A stretch of 64,000 nt of DNA, from positions 15,810,001 through 15,874,000 of the forward strand of contig NC_088786.1 in the NCBI RefSeq assembly GCF_949628265.1, given 5' to 3'. Origin of the DNA: Cloeon dipterum (lineage: Eukaryota; Arthropoda; Insecta; Ephemeroptera; Baetidae). The notes below the pieces were generated by a model. That model searched no databases. It saw only the letters and a list, made by a program, of their open reading frames with translations, and was not told the origin of the DNA. This document shows positions 1 through 13,887 of the stretch, piece by piece. The translations under genes were made by a program, and so were the position numbers. Numbering within the stretch: position 1 is the first letter of the stretch; each line of letters begins with the position of its first letter.

Positions 1-3000
1 TTTACACAGCCGAGAAGAGCGGGCGGGAGCGAAAAGTTTTGTTGGTCGGGGTAGCCTAGCAACAAGGGGCAGCACAGCATCCGCTCGCATCGACCAGACT
101 GCTTGCTGCCTTTGTTTGAGCGCGCGGCTCCATTTAGACAAGTGAGTGTATGTGTGTGTTTGTACGCGGCGCGGCGCGGCCAGGCGAGCTCGAGCGAACG
201 GCGGCGAACGCACACGCAGGGATGATCGTTCGCTTCCGTCAAACGTAACGTTCCGTGCGATAATTTATCTCACAATTTCTATTCATCAAAATTAGCAGGG
301 CAGTCTTTTGTTCCAGCCACTGCGCTCACAAAAGCGGCTTATTAGAATATATTACGACCGACTGTTCGCAAATTACGCTGGCCGGGAAAACTTTTCGGTC
401 CGGCATGTTTATTAATGCGAGCGCAGAGTTTTAATGCGGCCTACGTGGGGAAAAACTCGTTGCAACCGGTCGAGGTGTGTTTTTTAAACAGGCCTCGTTG
501 CTATTCTCTTTTATCCCTGGCAATGTTGGATGTGAAACTAGTGTTTTCGTGTGCGCCAAGCTATTTTCCCTTGCTAATTTCCACTTTCAAAGGCGTTTGT
601 TCCTCTGAAATACGAAAATTCAATTCCACGCGAGCGCAGGTGACTGAAACGGACCCCTTTGTTGAATTTTGCTAGAAACTGAATTTAATTTTCACAACAA
701 AACGCCAATTTCGTGCTTTTCTGTTTTCTGACCGAGTCGTGCGAGAGCGTAGAGAGTGAAGTGCGCTCATCAAAGGGGAATGTGTATTCCATTTCGTCAT
801 TAAATTTTAACCCTTCCTCTCCGCCATCCCTTGACAAAGCTCGTCCGACGCAGGGTCAAAGGCCAATTTCATTTTTTTGTGGGGAAGTTCGGCCAGGGGT
901 TGAACAACTCGCGGCAATGACAGAATCGAATTTTCTTCCAAAAGTTCAGCGGCTGTGAAATTGATTTTTGAGCGAGGGCGCGATTCCTTTCATGTCTAAT
1001 TTGCAATGGAAAAAAGAGAGCGAAAGCTGTTTAATTTTTCAGTTGGAGGGCGGCCGTGCTAAATTATTAACGCGCCTTCATCGTTTCAGCGTGCAATAAT
1101 GCAGTATACATTATTATCTTGCTCGTCTTGCCCGTCCGCCCGCCTTTTGAGGCGACCGTGCGCCGAGCACGTCGACAGCGGTTATGCAGTCCGCCGGGCA
1201 AATGTGTTGCACGGCTTGCATAACCTCGAACATAGCTCACCAGAAAGGGTAGAGGCGTGTGACTGTGTAACAACGACGCTTGCTTCGTTTCCAGCCATTA
1301 TTATTCTCTCTGCCTCGGCCTGTGTGCTCAATTTCCAGCTGCAGCTTCTTCTTGGGCAAGCGTGACCCTTTTTCTAAAGAGTCATTTGCGAGAAATAGAT
1401 CCCAATCTATTTATCTCTGGTGAGAGAGCCGAGGGGTATGCAAATGGAGGTTTACGATGCCATTACTTCCAGTCAAATCGCCTGAGATAGATAGGGCTCT
1501 TTTGTCAACCAAAGGTGTTCACCTCGGCACAGCTGACAGTTTTTTTCTAAGCGGAGACTCGCAAGGAGGAAAATGCTACTTCTTTCACACTTGTTTAAAT
1601 TTTACTTATTTGAATATACCATCCTTAAATCTAAAAATGACCAAGATGACTTGTGTTGCTTTTTCCCTCTGCATTGAAAACAAATTTTTTTTGGAAAGAA
1701 AAATCGGCTTTAGCCATGAAGATATGAAAACTCAGAGCGTTTAATACGTCATCTCTAATTGAATTACCACAGTTTCGACTGCTGGCCATGGTACTATTTC
1801 ACGAACAATGGGTATTTTAACTACACATAATTTCAAATTTATTTTTGTGAAATTTTAACAATAAAACATTACACTGAATGAACAAAATACATATTAGATA
1901 ACGTGACAAAACTTGCACAACACTCGCAATATCACAACCATTCGTTTCCATTGGGATACAGTTGGAGATCTAGAAAATTGAAAAGAGCCTGTGGATAAGA
2001 ATGGAATTTGAGGAAATTATTGTAATATCCTTGATTTTGAAAATGTAATTAAATAACTCAGATACCAAACGAGTTAAGTTTATAACGAATTTTTAAAATA
2101 TTAAGTGATAAATTATTCAAGAGTATATTACCAAAATTGCTAAACAAAAAAGAAACTTCTGAGTAAAATCTTGAGCACTCAAAATTCTAGGAGCTTGCAC
2201 TTGCATCTCATGAAAACTGTAAGTTAATATGTTTAGTTAACTGTTTTATTGGAACTTTCAACACTATAGCATATATCATTGAATTTGAACCTGGCTCATT
2301 TTTCTAATTTTAAGTTTAGTCAGAGGCCGAAACTGCAGCAGAGTTTAGGATTAGATTAGATTTTCCCTCTCTTCAAATTATTCAAATGAAATATTGTGTC
2401 AATATTTTTGTCGTGATTTGCATTTATTTTATTGGATTTTGGTTACATCGATTAAAACAACCTGCATTTATAGAGTCCCGAACACATAATATCTATTATA
2501 TCATGAACTTTATTTGCGGAATTCAACTGGCATAATACACACCACGTTTTTGAAATGTGTCGTTTAGAAGTCAGCAGGTGCCACGTAATTACAATATGTA
2601 TTTCCACTGTGCTCCCCGTTCTAAATAATAAAACTGGGGAGCAGGTAGCGAGTGGCTGCCCGGCATAAGGTGGGCCATTGTTACATTCACAAAATTACCT
2701 GGGCCTCTTTGCAAACAAGAAACGCCACTCATTGAATGCATTTCCACCAGCGGTTTTTTCTCATTATTCTTATTTTCACAAAGACAACATAATATATATA
2801 GTCGGGGAAAGCACCTCGTAGCCTCCTTTATTTATTAACCCACTCGAACACGCGGCCGTTTTTTATTCGAACAATAGCGGCAAGCAGAGACGGACAAATC
2901 CACTAATGCACCATATTTTACACGATTATAAGTGCGCGAGCCGGTTTACTCGTCTGAATGCAAAATACATAAACTGCTGCAAAAACACACTGCTTGTTTG

Positions 3001-3200
3001 CCAGAGGGATTTTCGACGAGAGATGCTCTCCAACGCTCTCGCTCCCATTTTTCATTTCCTAAACGAGGATTTATGTTGCAACGAGTTTAGTGGTACGTGA
3101 TAAATCTATGGAAAGGTTGTAACGCCAGAAATGAAATCCTCTCACGCTGATATTACTAAATTTTTATTTCGTTTACTCAGCGCGTCCCTCCTGCGAACGC
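1..3200. other. non-coding stretch, GC-rich left edge
   Basis: No convincing coding exon is seen on either strand; open frames are short and compositionally random. The first 230 bases are very GC/CpG-rich with runs of GCG and GAGCG, like a CpG-island promoter or 5' UTR whose gene would lie left of the window. From about 1.75 kb to 2.9 kb the sequence becomes AT-rich and featureless. I infer regulatory, intronic or intergenic DNA near the mir-124 locus. Confidence 0.4.
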
Positions 3201-3589
3201 GCCAACGCGGAAAACATCAAAATTGAAAGGAAAAAATTGCGCCATCACTCAATTTCCAATTCAAAGCAGACGCTGCTCCTTTCGCAACACTTGCTCTCCT
3301 GCGCTCGCCATCCCTGTGCAAGGAGCTGAAAGTGCAAATACGTACGAATACGTTACGTGTGCCCCGCGACCGTTTCCCCACAGCACGCTGAAGAGTGTGT
3401 GTATTTGTGTGTTGTCGAAAAAGAGAGAAAAAACTCGTGCACACACACATACACACTCTCGAGAGTGGCATTACTCAAATGTATGCACGCATTCTGACTG
3501 TGTGCGAGAGGTGGGAGGGGGTGGCTGAGGGGGAGGACGCATGCATGCACCGCAGGCAGGGGTGGTATGTGCTGTCTGTCATGTATTTG

Positions 3590-4250
3590 TGAATCACAGA
3601 GCGAGCGAGCGAGAGGGTGAAATGAAATAAAAATTATCCAAAATACAAAACGCGCGCCGTGCCAGCGGGGGGAGGTTTTCGGTTTTTGGTCGGGTGGGCG
3701 GCCGGGGCAGGCAGGCAGGCAGGCGAGCGGCCGGGGCGGGCGGGAGAGGGTGGCAAAGAGAGCGCCCCGTGCACGCTCGCTCGCTCACTCACTCTCCGGC
3801 AGCGGCGGCGGCGGCAGCAGCAGCAGCAGCGGCGGCGGCGGCAGCACAACCACCACCACCGCGAAGCCACCTTCGCATGCGCCACCCCCTCCTCCCCGGG
3901 CCGGCTTTTTTACACTAAAAAAGCCCCTGCATGGCGAAAGCTGGGTGCAAAAGGCTAGGATTCCGGCTGGCAGCCATCGCGCCTGCCTAGTACGCGGAAA
4001 GGTTGCTCTCGCTTGCTGCTCCGTCCTGTCTGTTTGCTGCATCGATTGAGCGCCAGCCCCATGTAGCGGGGGTTCGTTTCGGCCTCACTCAGTCTGCTGC
4101 AGAACCTAATAGCCATGGGACGTGCCCCTGCTGCCGTCGTGTCTCATGCAACTCTTTAGCGTGTCCGCCGCTCGTCCGCCACTCGCTCTTCCGACCCGTC
4201 GCCTCCGCGTCAGGCAGCTCCACTGGTGAGACCTGATGCATCTTTTTGCA
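3590..4250. promoter_or_regulatory. CpG-island-like segment with CGG/CAG repeats
   Basis: A GC-rich, CpG-dense block contains a mixed GGC/CAG trinucleotide run at about 3797-3845, GAGC tetranucleotide repeats at 3600-3612 and GGCA repeats at 3708-3725. A splice-donor-like GTGAGA follows at about 4225 on the plus strand. This composition suits a promoter plus non-coding first exon, about 4 kb upstream of the mir-124 hairpin and on the same strand. Linking it to the mir-124 transcript is inference only; no TATA box or other decisive promoter element was identified. Confidence 0.3.
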
Positions 4251-5997
4251 GCTTGCAAATTTTTGCATCCCCCGCCGGCTTTAACTTTCTCTTGCAGGTT
4301 TCCGTTGCTCGTCGACGCTGGGGGATGAGAGAGCTCTTTCGGATATCCAACGCCACGGCCACGCTTTGCATTTTCACTCCACGGTTGTTCTCATTTGAAA
4401 ATTTATATTTTTCCGCGTTCAATTTTCCCAGATTCCGGTCCTCGTGCATTTTCTTCCCGCTGAAACACACACATAACACTTTTGGCTCAAATCCTCAACG
4501 AAAATCGATTTATTCAAATGTAACATCCCAGAGCAATTTATTCCGGCGAACCCTCGCCCCGTCTCGGAAAAGCAGGCACGCTTCCAACTGCGCAGTAGTT
4601 TGCCCAAAACGCGTCGCCGAGTTAGCGAGCGAGTGGCCAGCAGGCCGGTCCGGCCATTTAAAAGGGCCGAAATTTAAAAAGGACCCAGCCGCGACGCTGG
4701 CTGGCTTGCTTCCCGATGATGATAGTGGCGTATCGATCTGTGATTATAGCCTCCCCTTGTCGCCCCACCACCCCCGCGCCTTCCCCAAAGACCTTGCTAC
4801 TTTGTGTGTTGGCCAGGGTCTTTTAAATGCACACTCACTCGCGCCGACAAGGGCAATGCACCGTCGAATGCTCTCGCGCGCGGCCCGTTAAGGAGACTTT
4901 CATTCGCACACGCACACCACCCTCCTTATCGGCCCTTCCATTCATTGTTGGCCGAGGTGTTCTCATTATTGTTTGTGCTTTTAATGGTTTGTTGTTTCTT
5001 TTCCAGCTGCCGCGCCTCGCACGCTTGGTACCCTTGAGTTTTTCCCACCCACCGCAATTGCTTTTTGTCGTGTGTGTGTTTCCCACCTTTTGCCGCCGGG
5101 AATTACGAAACACAATTTTTCTCTCGCCGAGCAGCTTCGCCCACGCGGCTCTAGGTTACACACTCCGATTTTATCTCTTCTCATGGTCGAATAAATAATA
5201 TATAATAATAGCGGCACCGGCGAGAGACGTGATTAGATTATGCAGTGTGATATAATGTCGATGGCGGATATTCAAAAGTTGCGTCACTTCTTTTCTCTCT
5301 CTCTTTCTACTCGTTCGCTCGCTCTCCGTTTCTTTCCCCTTTCGAATTCGATATCAAACCCCGGCGTCGGCCGCTGGCCCCGCCGCGCGTCCGTTTCCGC
5401 ACGCGAGTGCAAAGAAGTAAGAGAAAGTCACGCCTGGGCTGCAACCGAAGAGGCAGGCAGGCACGTGACACGCCAGGGGCGAGCGGCAGGAAGTGCATTC
5501 ATCATACAGTGGCTAGTGCTTCTCACATGCCAGCCGCCACGATAAGAAAGGCAATTTGGATGCTAATGAGTAAGCCGCAATCGATGCTGTTTCGTTCGTT
5601 CACATACCGAATTGCGTACCTTGATTTCGGCCCGTACATAACTCGTAAATATGAAACCGACGCCGCGTGGAGATTTAATTTGAAAAACGAGCTAAGAGAA
5701 AGACACACGACCGATGCAGTTTTAAATCATTTTGGCCCGGCGGGGGTGCGCTCGGTAGGCCGCTATCAATTTATTCCAGTCCACTTACCAGATGAATTAT
5801 CTTCCACGCTATTAATTCAAAATCCGGTCTGGCTGGCTCGCTCTGCACCGAGGCGAGCTGCCAAATCTAGTCTCTCTCGCGCGCGCGTGCATGCACCCGC
5901 TGACCGTGAGAAAATAATAAGCGAGGGGAGGTGAGGCGTGCTCTATCTTTCCACCCACCGCCTCTTAAATAATAATTCGCGGCCCGTGCTAATGACA

Positions 5998-6000
<3 letters not shown>

Positions 6001-6088
<88 letters not shown>
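6001..6088 (+). repeat. (TC)44 microsatellite
   Basis: Eighty-eight bases of uninterrupted TC. A shorter CT run lies at 6461-6482. On the minus strand it reads GAGAG, the core of GAGA-factor sites. Confidence 0.95.
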
Positions 6089-6093
<5 letters not shown>

Positions 6094-8010
6094 CGGCCTG
6101 AAAAGAAAAGTGCGACGCCGCCGCTCGCAGTCCTGTTTTCGTCCTCCGCCTCCACAATTGTTGCAACCGAAAGGAGGTGGTTGAAGCCGCGCGCGCGCTG
6201 CCGTGGGGCGGAATAATAAAAATGTATAAGTGCCGTGACTTTTGTAGTGCAGTGTATTTTATCGAGCGATGGGTGCGGTTGTATCACGACAGCTAGCCTG
6301 GCCGAAAACAATGTTGTTTCGTCGCATTCGCTTCTTCCCTCCAATTGAATGCTTTTTTTATCGTGCCCATAAATTATTTTGCCCTATTTTTCATCCGCCA
6401 GCTTGTTATCGGCCGAGAGGAGTCGCGTTGAACAATCTAGCTTTAGCGAACAGACCGAGACTCTCTCTCTCTCTCTCTCTCTTTCTCTTTCGGACGGCTG
6501 TTTGACTTAAAAAAGTGCAACAAGCAAAATTATTTTGATTCGACCTTTTGCCCGATCGAACGCGTGGGCGAATTCGCGGCCGTGCTAAGTGAGCGAGCTA
6601 GCGAGATAAAGTGCTTTCGTTTGTTGTAATGCGGTGTCCAATTTACGCCGGCGTAATTGAAACCGTACAAGGCACGAAGGCTACGCATTCTTAGGAAGCC
6701 GTAACTGCTGCTGCTGCTGTGCACCTGCGGGCCTAATGGCTCTTTTGCTGCTACAGAGCCGGCAAGATTACTCGCACAGGCGGAAAATCTAAAGTTGGTC
6801 TGACCCAAATTGATGCACCCAGCGGGGGCCGCACAGTTCTCAGCCGGTTAGCCAACCCGATCGGTCGGGGTACGGGGGAAAATGCGATTTTCGCCGCTAA
6901 ACGCCGCAAGCAAACCGGGCGAGCGCGAATTAGCCAGCCCGGCCAACAGCTAATTCACCTTTATTTCTCCTTCATATTCGCGTCGCATTTGATGCAAATT
7001 TCCCATCCAACGCACGGTGTGTTCCAAGCGTGCATGAATTAATTGCATGTCAGACAGGCTATTAAATGCAGTGGAGGCGAACGATACGGCGATAAAATCG
7101 CTCGATCCAGAGCCTGGATTACATATTTTCTGTGTTTTGCACTGACAGTGCAGTTGTCATGCACAAACCGACGAGTGTTCATCTTTCCAAGGGAGCTGGC
7201 TTCACAAGGGGGTGGTGGTTTCGGGATCGATACCCCGCACCAGCTCCCTTTGAGGCACGCGACCCTCTCACATGTGACGTCACCAAGAAGCAGTTCATGT
7301 GTGTGTATGTGTGTGTGTGTTCGCCTGGCTGAGTTGTGTGTGTGTATTGTTAGCATCTACCGTTTTTTCGCACGGTCTCGTTGTGTGTGTGTGCATGTGA
7401 CGGGATTTGCCAGTATACTAGCAAGCTTGCCTCCCTTCCGTGTGAGGCAGAATCAAGCCACGGAAATTCTGCCATTTGATTGATACCCGTCGTCCCTTCA
7501 GTGACTTTTTGTTCGATCGATCCAGCTTAAAAATACAAACTGTTTCCCAAATAATGCCCTTCTTAATCAGCCTGCATTTCAAACTTTTCCAATTTCGGCG
7601 CGGCAGCCGTCTGTCCGGTAATTTAATCTTGTGAACACTTCTGCACCACCTGCTGCTCGCTAACATGTTTGCCATTGCTCGGGCAACTTTTACGATCGAG
7701 ATATAAAGTACTATGTGGAGCTGTGCGTCTTTAATTCGTGTGATTGTGACGCGTTTGCCCCTGTCAATTAATAATTTATGTCCCCCTAGAAATAGTAACG
7801 ATGCAGTCCACAAATATAATAAGCGGGAAAAGGAAAGTCGGCACCTGCCCCGAGCATAATGGGAATCGATTGCGTCACCACCATCCACCATGCTCATCAA
7901 TAACCGGCCTGAGCGACGCACCGAAAAAATATGTACAATGAAGACGTGCGATATTGATTCATCAACAGTCAGCCGACTCTCGCCCTGCCATGCAACCTAT
8001 CAGATCATCG

Positions 8011-8106
8011 TGATGAGCTTTTCTCCTCGTGTTCACTGTTGGCCATGTGTCACAATTCAAAACATAAGGCACGCGGTGAATGCCAAGAGAGAGCTAACTT
8101 TCATCA
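8011..8106 (+). ncRNA. mir-124: mir-124 microRNA precursor hairpin
   Basis: The 23 bases at 8065-8087 match the mature miR-124-3p as I know it, beginning TAAGGCACGCGGTGAATGCC. The 5' arm (about 8028-8049, starting CGTGTTCAC) pairs with it: GTGTTCAC faces GTGAATGC through Watson-Crick and G-U pairs. The terminal loop is around ACAATTCAAAAC. Flanking pairing continues outward (TGATGA at 8011 against TCATCA at 8101), giving a hairpin of about 95 nt. miR-124 is a neuron-enriched microRNA conserved across bilaterians that represses non-neuronal mRNAs. No overlapping protein gene is visible, so the host is probably a non-coding transcript. Its strand is plus by identity of the mature sequence. Confidence 0.95.
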
Positions 8107-8765
8107 GAAGAACGAGATTTGTGATGTATATATCGAATATTATGCTTGTACCACTGTTAAATTTTTCTAATAAAGTAGCACGGACATATAGTTTGTTCAC
8201 TTGAAGCGCACCTGTTTGTAATTCGAAGTTCTGGAATGCCTCCTTCTCTGCATCTTGTTTTATTTTTGTATTTGACGTAGAGGAAAGTAGACGAGAAAGG
8301 CATTGCATTATCCCTGCAATAAAAAGGCACCTAAATGGGAGCACGCACGAACAGACCACCCAGGGTGAAAAATAGTACTTTCCAGGTGTCACCAACAGTC
8401 TCAGTGTCTTTGCAACAGCGGCATCGATTCCATTTTACAAATTTCATGGCACAGGTTGGGAAAAATAACCTCGGCCGGCACTTCATTGCACCGCCCAGAG
8501 GCAATCTTCGAGATGAGTGCGCGGCGTGCCAAATTTCCTTCCCGACTTACGTCCGTAGCAACAAAGTGGAGGAGGAAATGCGACGGCAGGTAAGAGCAGA
8601 GAGCTGGGCAAATAAGAAAGTAACATTAAAAGGGCGCGAGGGAGGAGAGACGTATGAGCTGGTCCAGATTGGGTTCGTGTCACCTCAGTCAGCCTACCTT
8701 TTCCCTGTCGCCTTCCCTCCATTTTGGCACTGGTCGCTGAGTGAATGGGAGAGAAAGAGAGGGAG

Positions 8766-8768
<3 letters not shown>

Positions 8769-8801
<33 letters not shown>
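8769..8801 (+). repeat. (GA)16 microsatellite
   Basis: Uninterrupted GA tract of 33 bases, about 0.7 kb downstream of the mir-124 hairpin. Confidence 0.95.
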
Positions 8802-8803
<2 letters not shown>

Positions 8804-8819
8804 TTCCTTCTTTTTCCGT

Positions 8820-11800
8820 ACGGGGGTAGCGAGTGTGTGCGTTGAGCTACTGCAAAGTTAAAGACCCGAAATATCGACCAGCCCATTAGCTCTCAGTGCT
8901 CCATGATGTAACCATGGCTACCAGACGACCGAGGAGGAACGGTGCGAGTTAGGCAACCAGCGACTCACCTACTTGAGAGTAATATAAAACGATCACTGTG
9001 ATGAGGAGCCATCATCCCCCGACCGCACCACCATCAAGGCTCCATCGCGCGTGCTTTATGAGGCTCGTCAATCATTTTTATTGTTGCGTCACTTTACTCG
9101 CGCAGCTACACACTATTAGCAACAATGCAAAATGACACAAGCGGGAAAAACTCGTGTCGAGCGTCAACGCTGGCGTAGCGCCTTTGTTTCTTCCGGTTGC
9201 TACGAAAAGCAGGATTAAAACGCTTTGCATGGGGAATTTCGCCGTCTTACAATTCCATCCCCAGTTTTACAGAGCTTCGTCTTTAAATTTTATAGCCCAC
9301 TCTGTAGTTTTGATATAATCCATCTGGTATTCAAAGGCGTCTGCATGAAACGTACCAACTCTTATCTCCTTGTGCATGGGAGAAATTGAATAGTTTACCT
9401 CCACAAAATTGGCTGTTATTCTTCTAGCAGGAAAAAATGTCCCCATAACCTAAAAATGGCCTTTCTTATCAGCCGCACTTAAAAACTTAAAAAGTTTAAC
9501 GTCCTCACACGAGGAGAGTATGGCACTCTGCTCTCGTGGAACGTTCTAAAATGAAAATTTTAGCCCATCCTTCGTACGTTGCTTGCTTTTCCAGGTCAGC
9601 TCTCAACAATAACGTGCAGCAGTGGCATAGATGGCGATTTTAATTTCAGTCGTTTGAGGAGCATCAAAGTTGGAAAGGAGATGAACTCATCACGAGATTA
9701 ACATCAGCACCCCACTTTCTTCCGGCCCGGCCTTTGAAAGAAGCAAAACAGCCCTTTGAGAAGTTCTCGTTAGCTAAATATGCTTTAGAAAAAATGGCCA
9801 TCAGACCCTTGACGTCGTTTGTGCGTGGAAAGCAGCTCCTCGCCTCTTCGGCTCTGCTCTGCGGAAAATCTGCAGTGCCTGCTGTAATTTCTTTCGCCCC
9901 TTTTGAACTCTGGCTGAGTGCTATGGGCTCTAGATTATTTTTCGGGATGATTTCCACCCCCCTGCGGTTTTAAATTCAAAAGAACCACGTCGGTTTGGTT
10001 TTTTCACATCCTCGCAATTTGGAAAAATTAAACCTGCTAACTTTCTGGAGGAACTTTTCAGACCGATTTATGAAAATTTCCGCGCTCTCTGTCATGTTTG
10101 AAAAGCCTTTCGCCGCTCTCTTTTTAAAGCTAATCTTTTCAGATAGAGCTTTAAAAATAAAAGTACTCGGAAAAGTTTCCCAGGGCCAATTGCATGAGCT
10201 GGCAGATTAATTCCGCGTGCAAAAGTTCAAACCAAATAGCTCTCTCTTTCTTTGAAATGAAAGAGCGCGCGGCCTTGTTGCGTTTAAACTGTATTGATCT
10301 GCTGACGAGTCTTTTAGAACTCTCAATTTCTACCGCCGCATCAGATCTTCAAGTCACGTAAAATTGCTAACAGCTGAAGGTTTTTGGCAAGGACTCTCGC
10401 GCCACCCTCACTCCACATTCAGCACGAGCCGGTTTGCACCAAATTTCCCTCTTTTTGTTTACAACCACTGCCTTTGTTTCCTCGACACCATCATTTCAAC
10501 AAGCGCCGTTTCGATCGTCAATAACAACGAATTGTGTGCGTTTCTTTTCTAGGACATATTTTAGAAAAGTGGCTTTCCGAAAAACGCAGGAAACAAACAT
10601 TGTATTGCTTGTGGAAGAAATTGCATTGATTTGTTTGCAATGGTTTCGGTCAGCGCGTACTATAATCTGTGTTCCTAAATGACAAACGCAAACCTTTTTC
10701 ATCAGGCCACCATCTCGCATTCTTCTTTTTAATCACGCTGCAAACCGCCAACGTGCCTTTTTTATTTTGTTCCGGTGCACAGCGGTAGCAGTGCAATTAA
10801 ATAAATCACGACGAGCACAGCATGGCGTCAGCACAAGAGCAAACAAATGCGGGGCCACACCGCTTATGTCGTATAAATATGCCATTAAAATTTGTAGACA
10901 TATGTGCGATCTCGGCCACGGTGTGTTTAATGACAAGTGAGCGGCGCGGTGTATTTTAATAACTTTTCATTTTATCGCACCACTGCGTGCATTTTACGAC
11001 CCCGCTGGCTGCAAGAGAGAAAGAGAGCCGGCGAGAGCGCAAAATAATCATCGCAAGAGAGGGTGGAACCTCATTTCGTATACCGTCTAGTTATACAACA
11101 ATATCTCTGCTGATGACGTGGCCCCCCGATCGTCCACCACCCCCTCCTCCGCGTGGCTCAGCACCGCCGTTGCTAATAATGAAAACTGGACACACATGAC
11201 ATGCACCCCCCGCGTACGTAATGTTGCACAATGCATCCTGGTAGGAACGCTCGCGACACTCGCACCCCTTTCATTAATTTAATTAATGTTGGGAAAACGA
11301 AAGCGCAAGCCACAGAGTATGTCGAGTTCTTGTGCATTTGATCAGTATCTCTTGTGTTTGTTCGCGTCCTCCTCCGCCTTCCAATCTAGAGTGCTTTGAT
11401 CTTGCTAATAATTAAAAACAAAGTGCACTTGACTGATTGTCAAGACATTAGAACTATGGTTGTGTTTAACGCAATGTTTAAATAAAAGATTAAAAATTAA
11501 AATCACCCTCTACTTTTGTAGCACAATAATATATACTTGACAGTAGCAGAGATTTGAGATACAAGTTTTACTAGGGAGCTCATTTAAATATTTTCCCCTA
11601 TTTCTTATGAACATATTGCATTGACGATACACATCGCTGCACATTTGAATGCGTGCCTGAAATAAATTTAATATTAATTGTTGATTACTCTGGCAAGAAT
11701 TTTATACATAAAAAAGGGTTATCATACGCAAAGCCGGAATAAAATTTGGGAAAATTTTCGTTTGGATCTAGCACGGAGTAAATATTCTGTCACCTTTTAG

Positions 11801-12200
11801 ATTAATTTCGAGCAGAAACAAAGAAGTACAAGGAAGGATCCAGTTAATTTGAACAGTGCTCTCAAGCAAGCTTCTAGATTAGTGCAGGGTGGAATTATTG
11901 GAGCTTGAAAGCGAAAATTAACTTTCGTCAAAGTTGTGCTCAAACACGCAAACCCTTTTGCAAAGTGTCAGGACCACAGAAGGATCGCGCGCGGGCCGAG
12001 GCAGATCACTTGAGCCGCTCAAAGCCCGAGCTTTGCACCAAAAATCCCAGGACAAGCTGAGCGACGCTGCAACTTTTGGACGAGGGGGTTGTCGTGAGCG
12101 TTCCTCGCGAGCCTGGGGGTGTCTGCTGCCGCCACCGCTGCTGCTGAGCTCGTTCTTATCTCCGCGGGGAAATGAGAGAGATCTGCAGGGACCCGAGCAA
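8820..12200. other. non-coding stretch
   Basis: No supported coding exon or RNA gene is seen. The short frames lack family similarity, and the segment alternates between AT-rich and moderately GC-rich sequence. Probably intron, lncRNA or regulatory DNA of the mir-124 region. Confidence 0.4.
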
Positions 12201-12262
12201 CTCGGCGGTTCGTGTATGTACGTGTGGGTAACTGCAATGCATTTTAGGATTTAAATACAAGT

Positions 12263-12288
12263 GCAGCAGCAGCAGCAGCAGCAGCAGC
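12263..12288 (+). repeat. (GCA)n trinucleotide repeat
   Basis: About eight and a half GCA units. It lies in no recognisable reading frame. Confidence 0.9.
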
Positions 12289-12874
12289 GAGGGTTGATGA
12301 AAAAGCGACTCTTTGAGCGCTCGGGGGTGCTGAGGGAGTGAAATCGAATCTTTCGCTGCACCCCTTTTGTCGGCGGAGCAGAAATTAGGCACGACTGCCA
12401 CGCTCTTTCTCTCAACTTCAATTATTCAGCGCTGTTCACGCAACTTGAATTGCAAATAGGATTAAAAACTGGTTTTATCAAATTTGCTGGCGGCATATCG
12501 GCCGAGTTCTCTCTGCCCTTGCTCGGTTTCATTAGCAACGCGCTCTCCGACTCACGCCAAAGGCCACAACCACCAGAGTATTTTGATATGCAGCGCGAAT
12601 TTGCATTATTTGCGGATGAGTTTCGACAGACGAATATCAGGTCCGCCCGCTGTCTCTCGTAACTCTCAGAGCTCGTCAGCCGCTATTTTCATATCTTGCT
12701 CGCTCTCGACGCCCGCACGTCTTATTGTTATACAAAATTCATTGAAGTCGGCAGCATCTCCTCCTCGAGTATTGTGAGCTGCATGCATCTGCGGTTGGAA
12801 ATTAAAAGCTCTCTCCTCTCTCTCTTTCCTTTCCATCACCGAGGCCTCGTTATTTATTAACAAATGCGGAATGA

Positions 12875-12979
<105 letters not shown>

Positions 12980-13825
12980 AAAACGTGAAATTTGTCGGCA
13001 TAAAAGTTAATCTGCTCGTTTGCGCAGGGAGGCTGCAGACTCCCCTGCCGCGCGTTTGATTGATTTTCACTCTCAGGAGCAGCAGCCGACATCACAGAGT
13101 TTGCTTTATGAATAATACAATTTTCAATTTGCACCCAGTCTTTTTGGTGGTGGAGCGGTGGAATGAAAACGGTTTTTGCCCAGCACGCCGATATATTGGG
13201 CCCTTAGAAGTTGAGTTGGCGCAAATAGAGACTACAATTCAGGCAAAGACAGTAAACAAGACTATCATTCGAGCAGCCCAAACAATCTGACGCGCGAACA
13301 AAAACAAGGCAATCTCGCCGGCCGGGCGTACGCAGCGCCCTGCTTTCTGGGTTAACCCCGTAGCGCGCGGAAGGGCGGAAGGGGCGCAATGAGCGCGCCG
13401 GAGCGGCCCTTTTTATGCTCATTGGGTGTCCAGCGTGAGGAGGCGCACCATAAATCGGCCAGAGGAACTGCAAACTGGGGCAAAACACGACTCGAAATAG
13501 CCATTGTTCTCGGGGGCAGAGCTGCTCTCTTGGAACGGAGAGCACGGACGGAGAGAAAGGGTCTGAAAGAGCCCGTGGTGGACGGACGGGCGGGGGTCTC
13601 TCTCACTCTCTCGGCGTTTTTCCTCCACGAGACCACTTTTATGGCGTACTACAACATCGATTGGCAAAATGGCGGCTCACTCCGGAGCTTTTTTGGGATG
13701 CTGCAATAAGCGTGGTGTAAGATGATGATATGTACATACAGCTACCGCCACTGGAGCACTCCACACGGGGTGGAGACTGCGCGGGACTGCCCGAATGAAT
13801 CTTGCATTACTCTACAGCAGGATGA

Positions 13826-13828
<3 letters not shown>

Positions 13829-13884
<56 letters not shown>
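13829..13884 (+). repeat. (TC)28 microsatellite
   Basis: Uninterrupted TC tract of 56 bases. Confidence 0.95.

Positions 13885-13887
<3 letters not shown>

Noticed and set aside
4226-4891. 221-codon open frame in the CpG-rich segment
   Set aside because: No domain, no homology I recognise, and composition-driven lack of stops; more likely a non-coding leader.
5867-6344. Open frames of repeated Arg-Glu or Ser-Leu dipeptides (also at 12666-13134, 13795-14043 and 14567-14993)
   Set aside because: They are forced by GA/CT microsatellites and have no coding signature outside the repeats.
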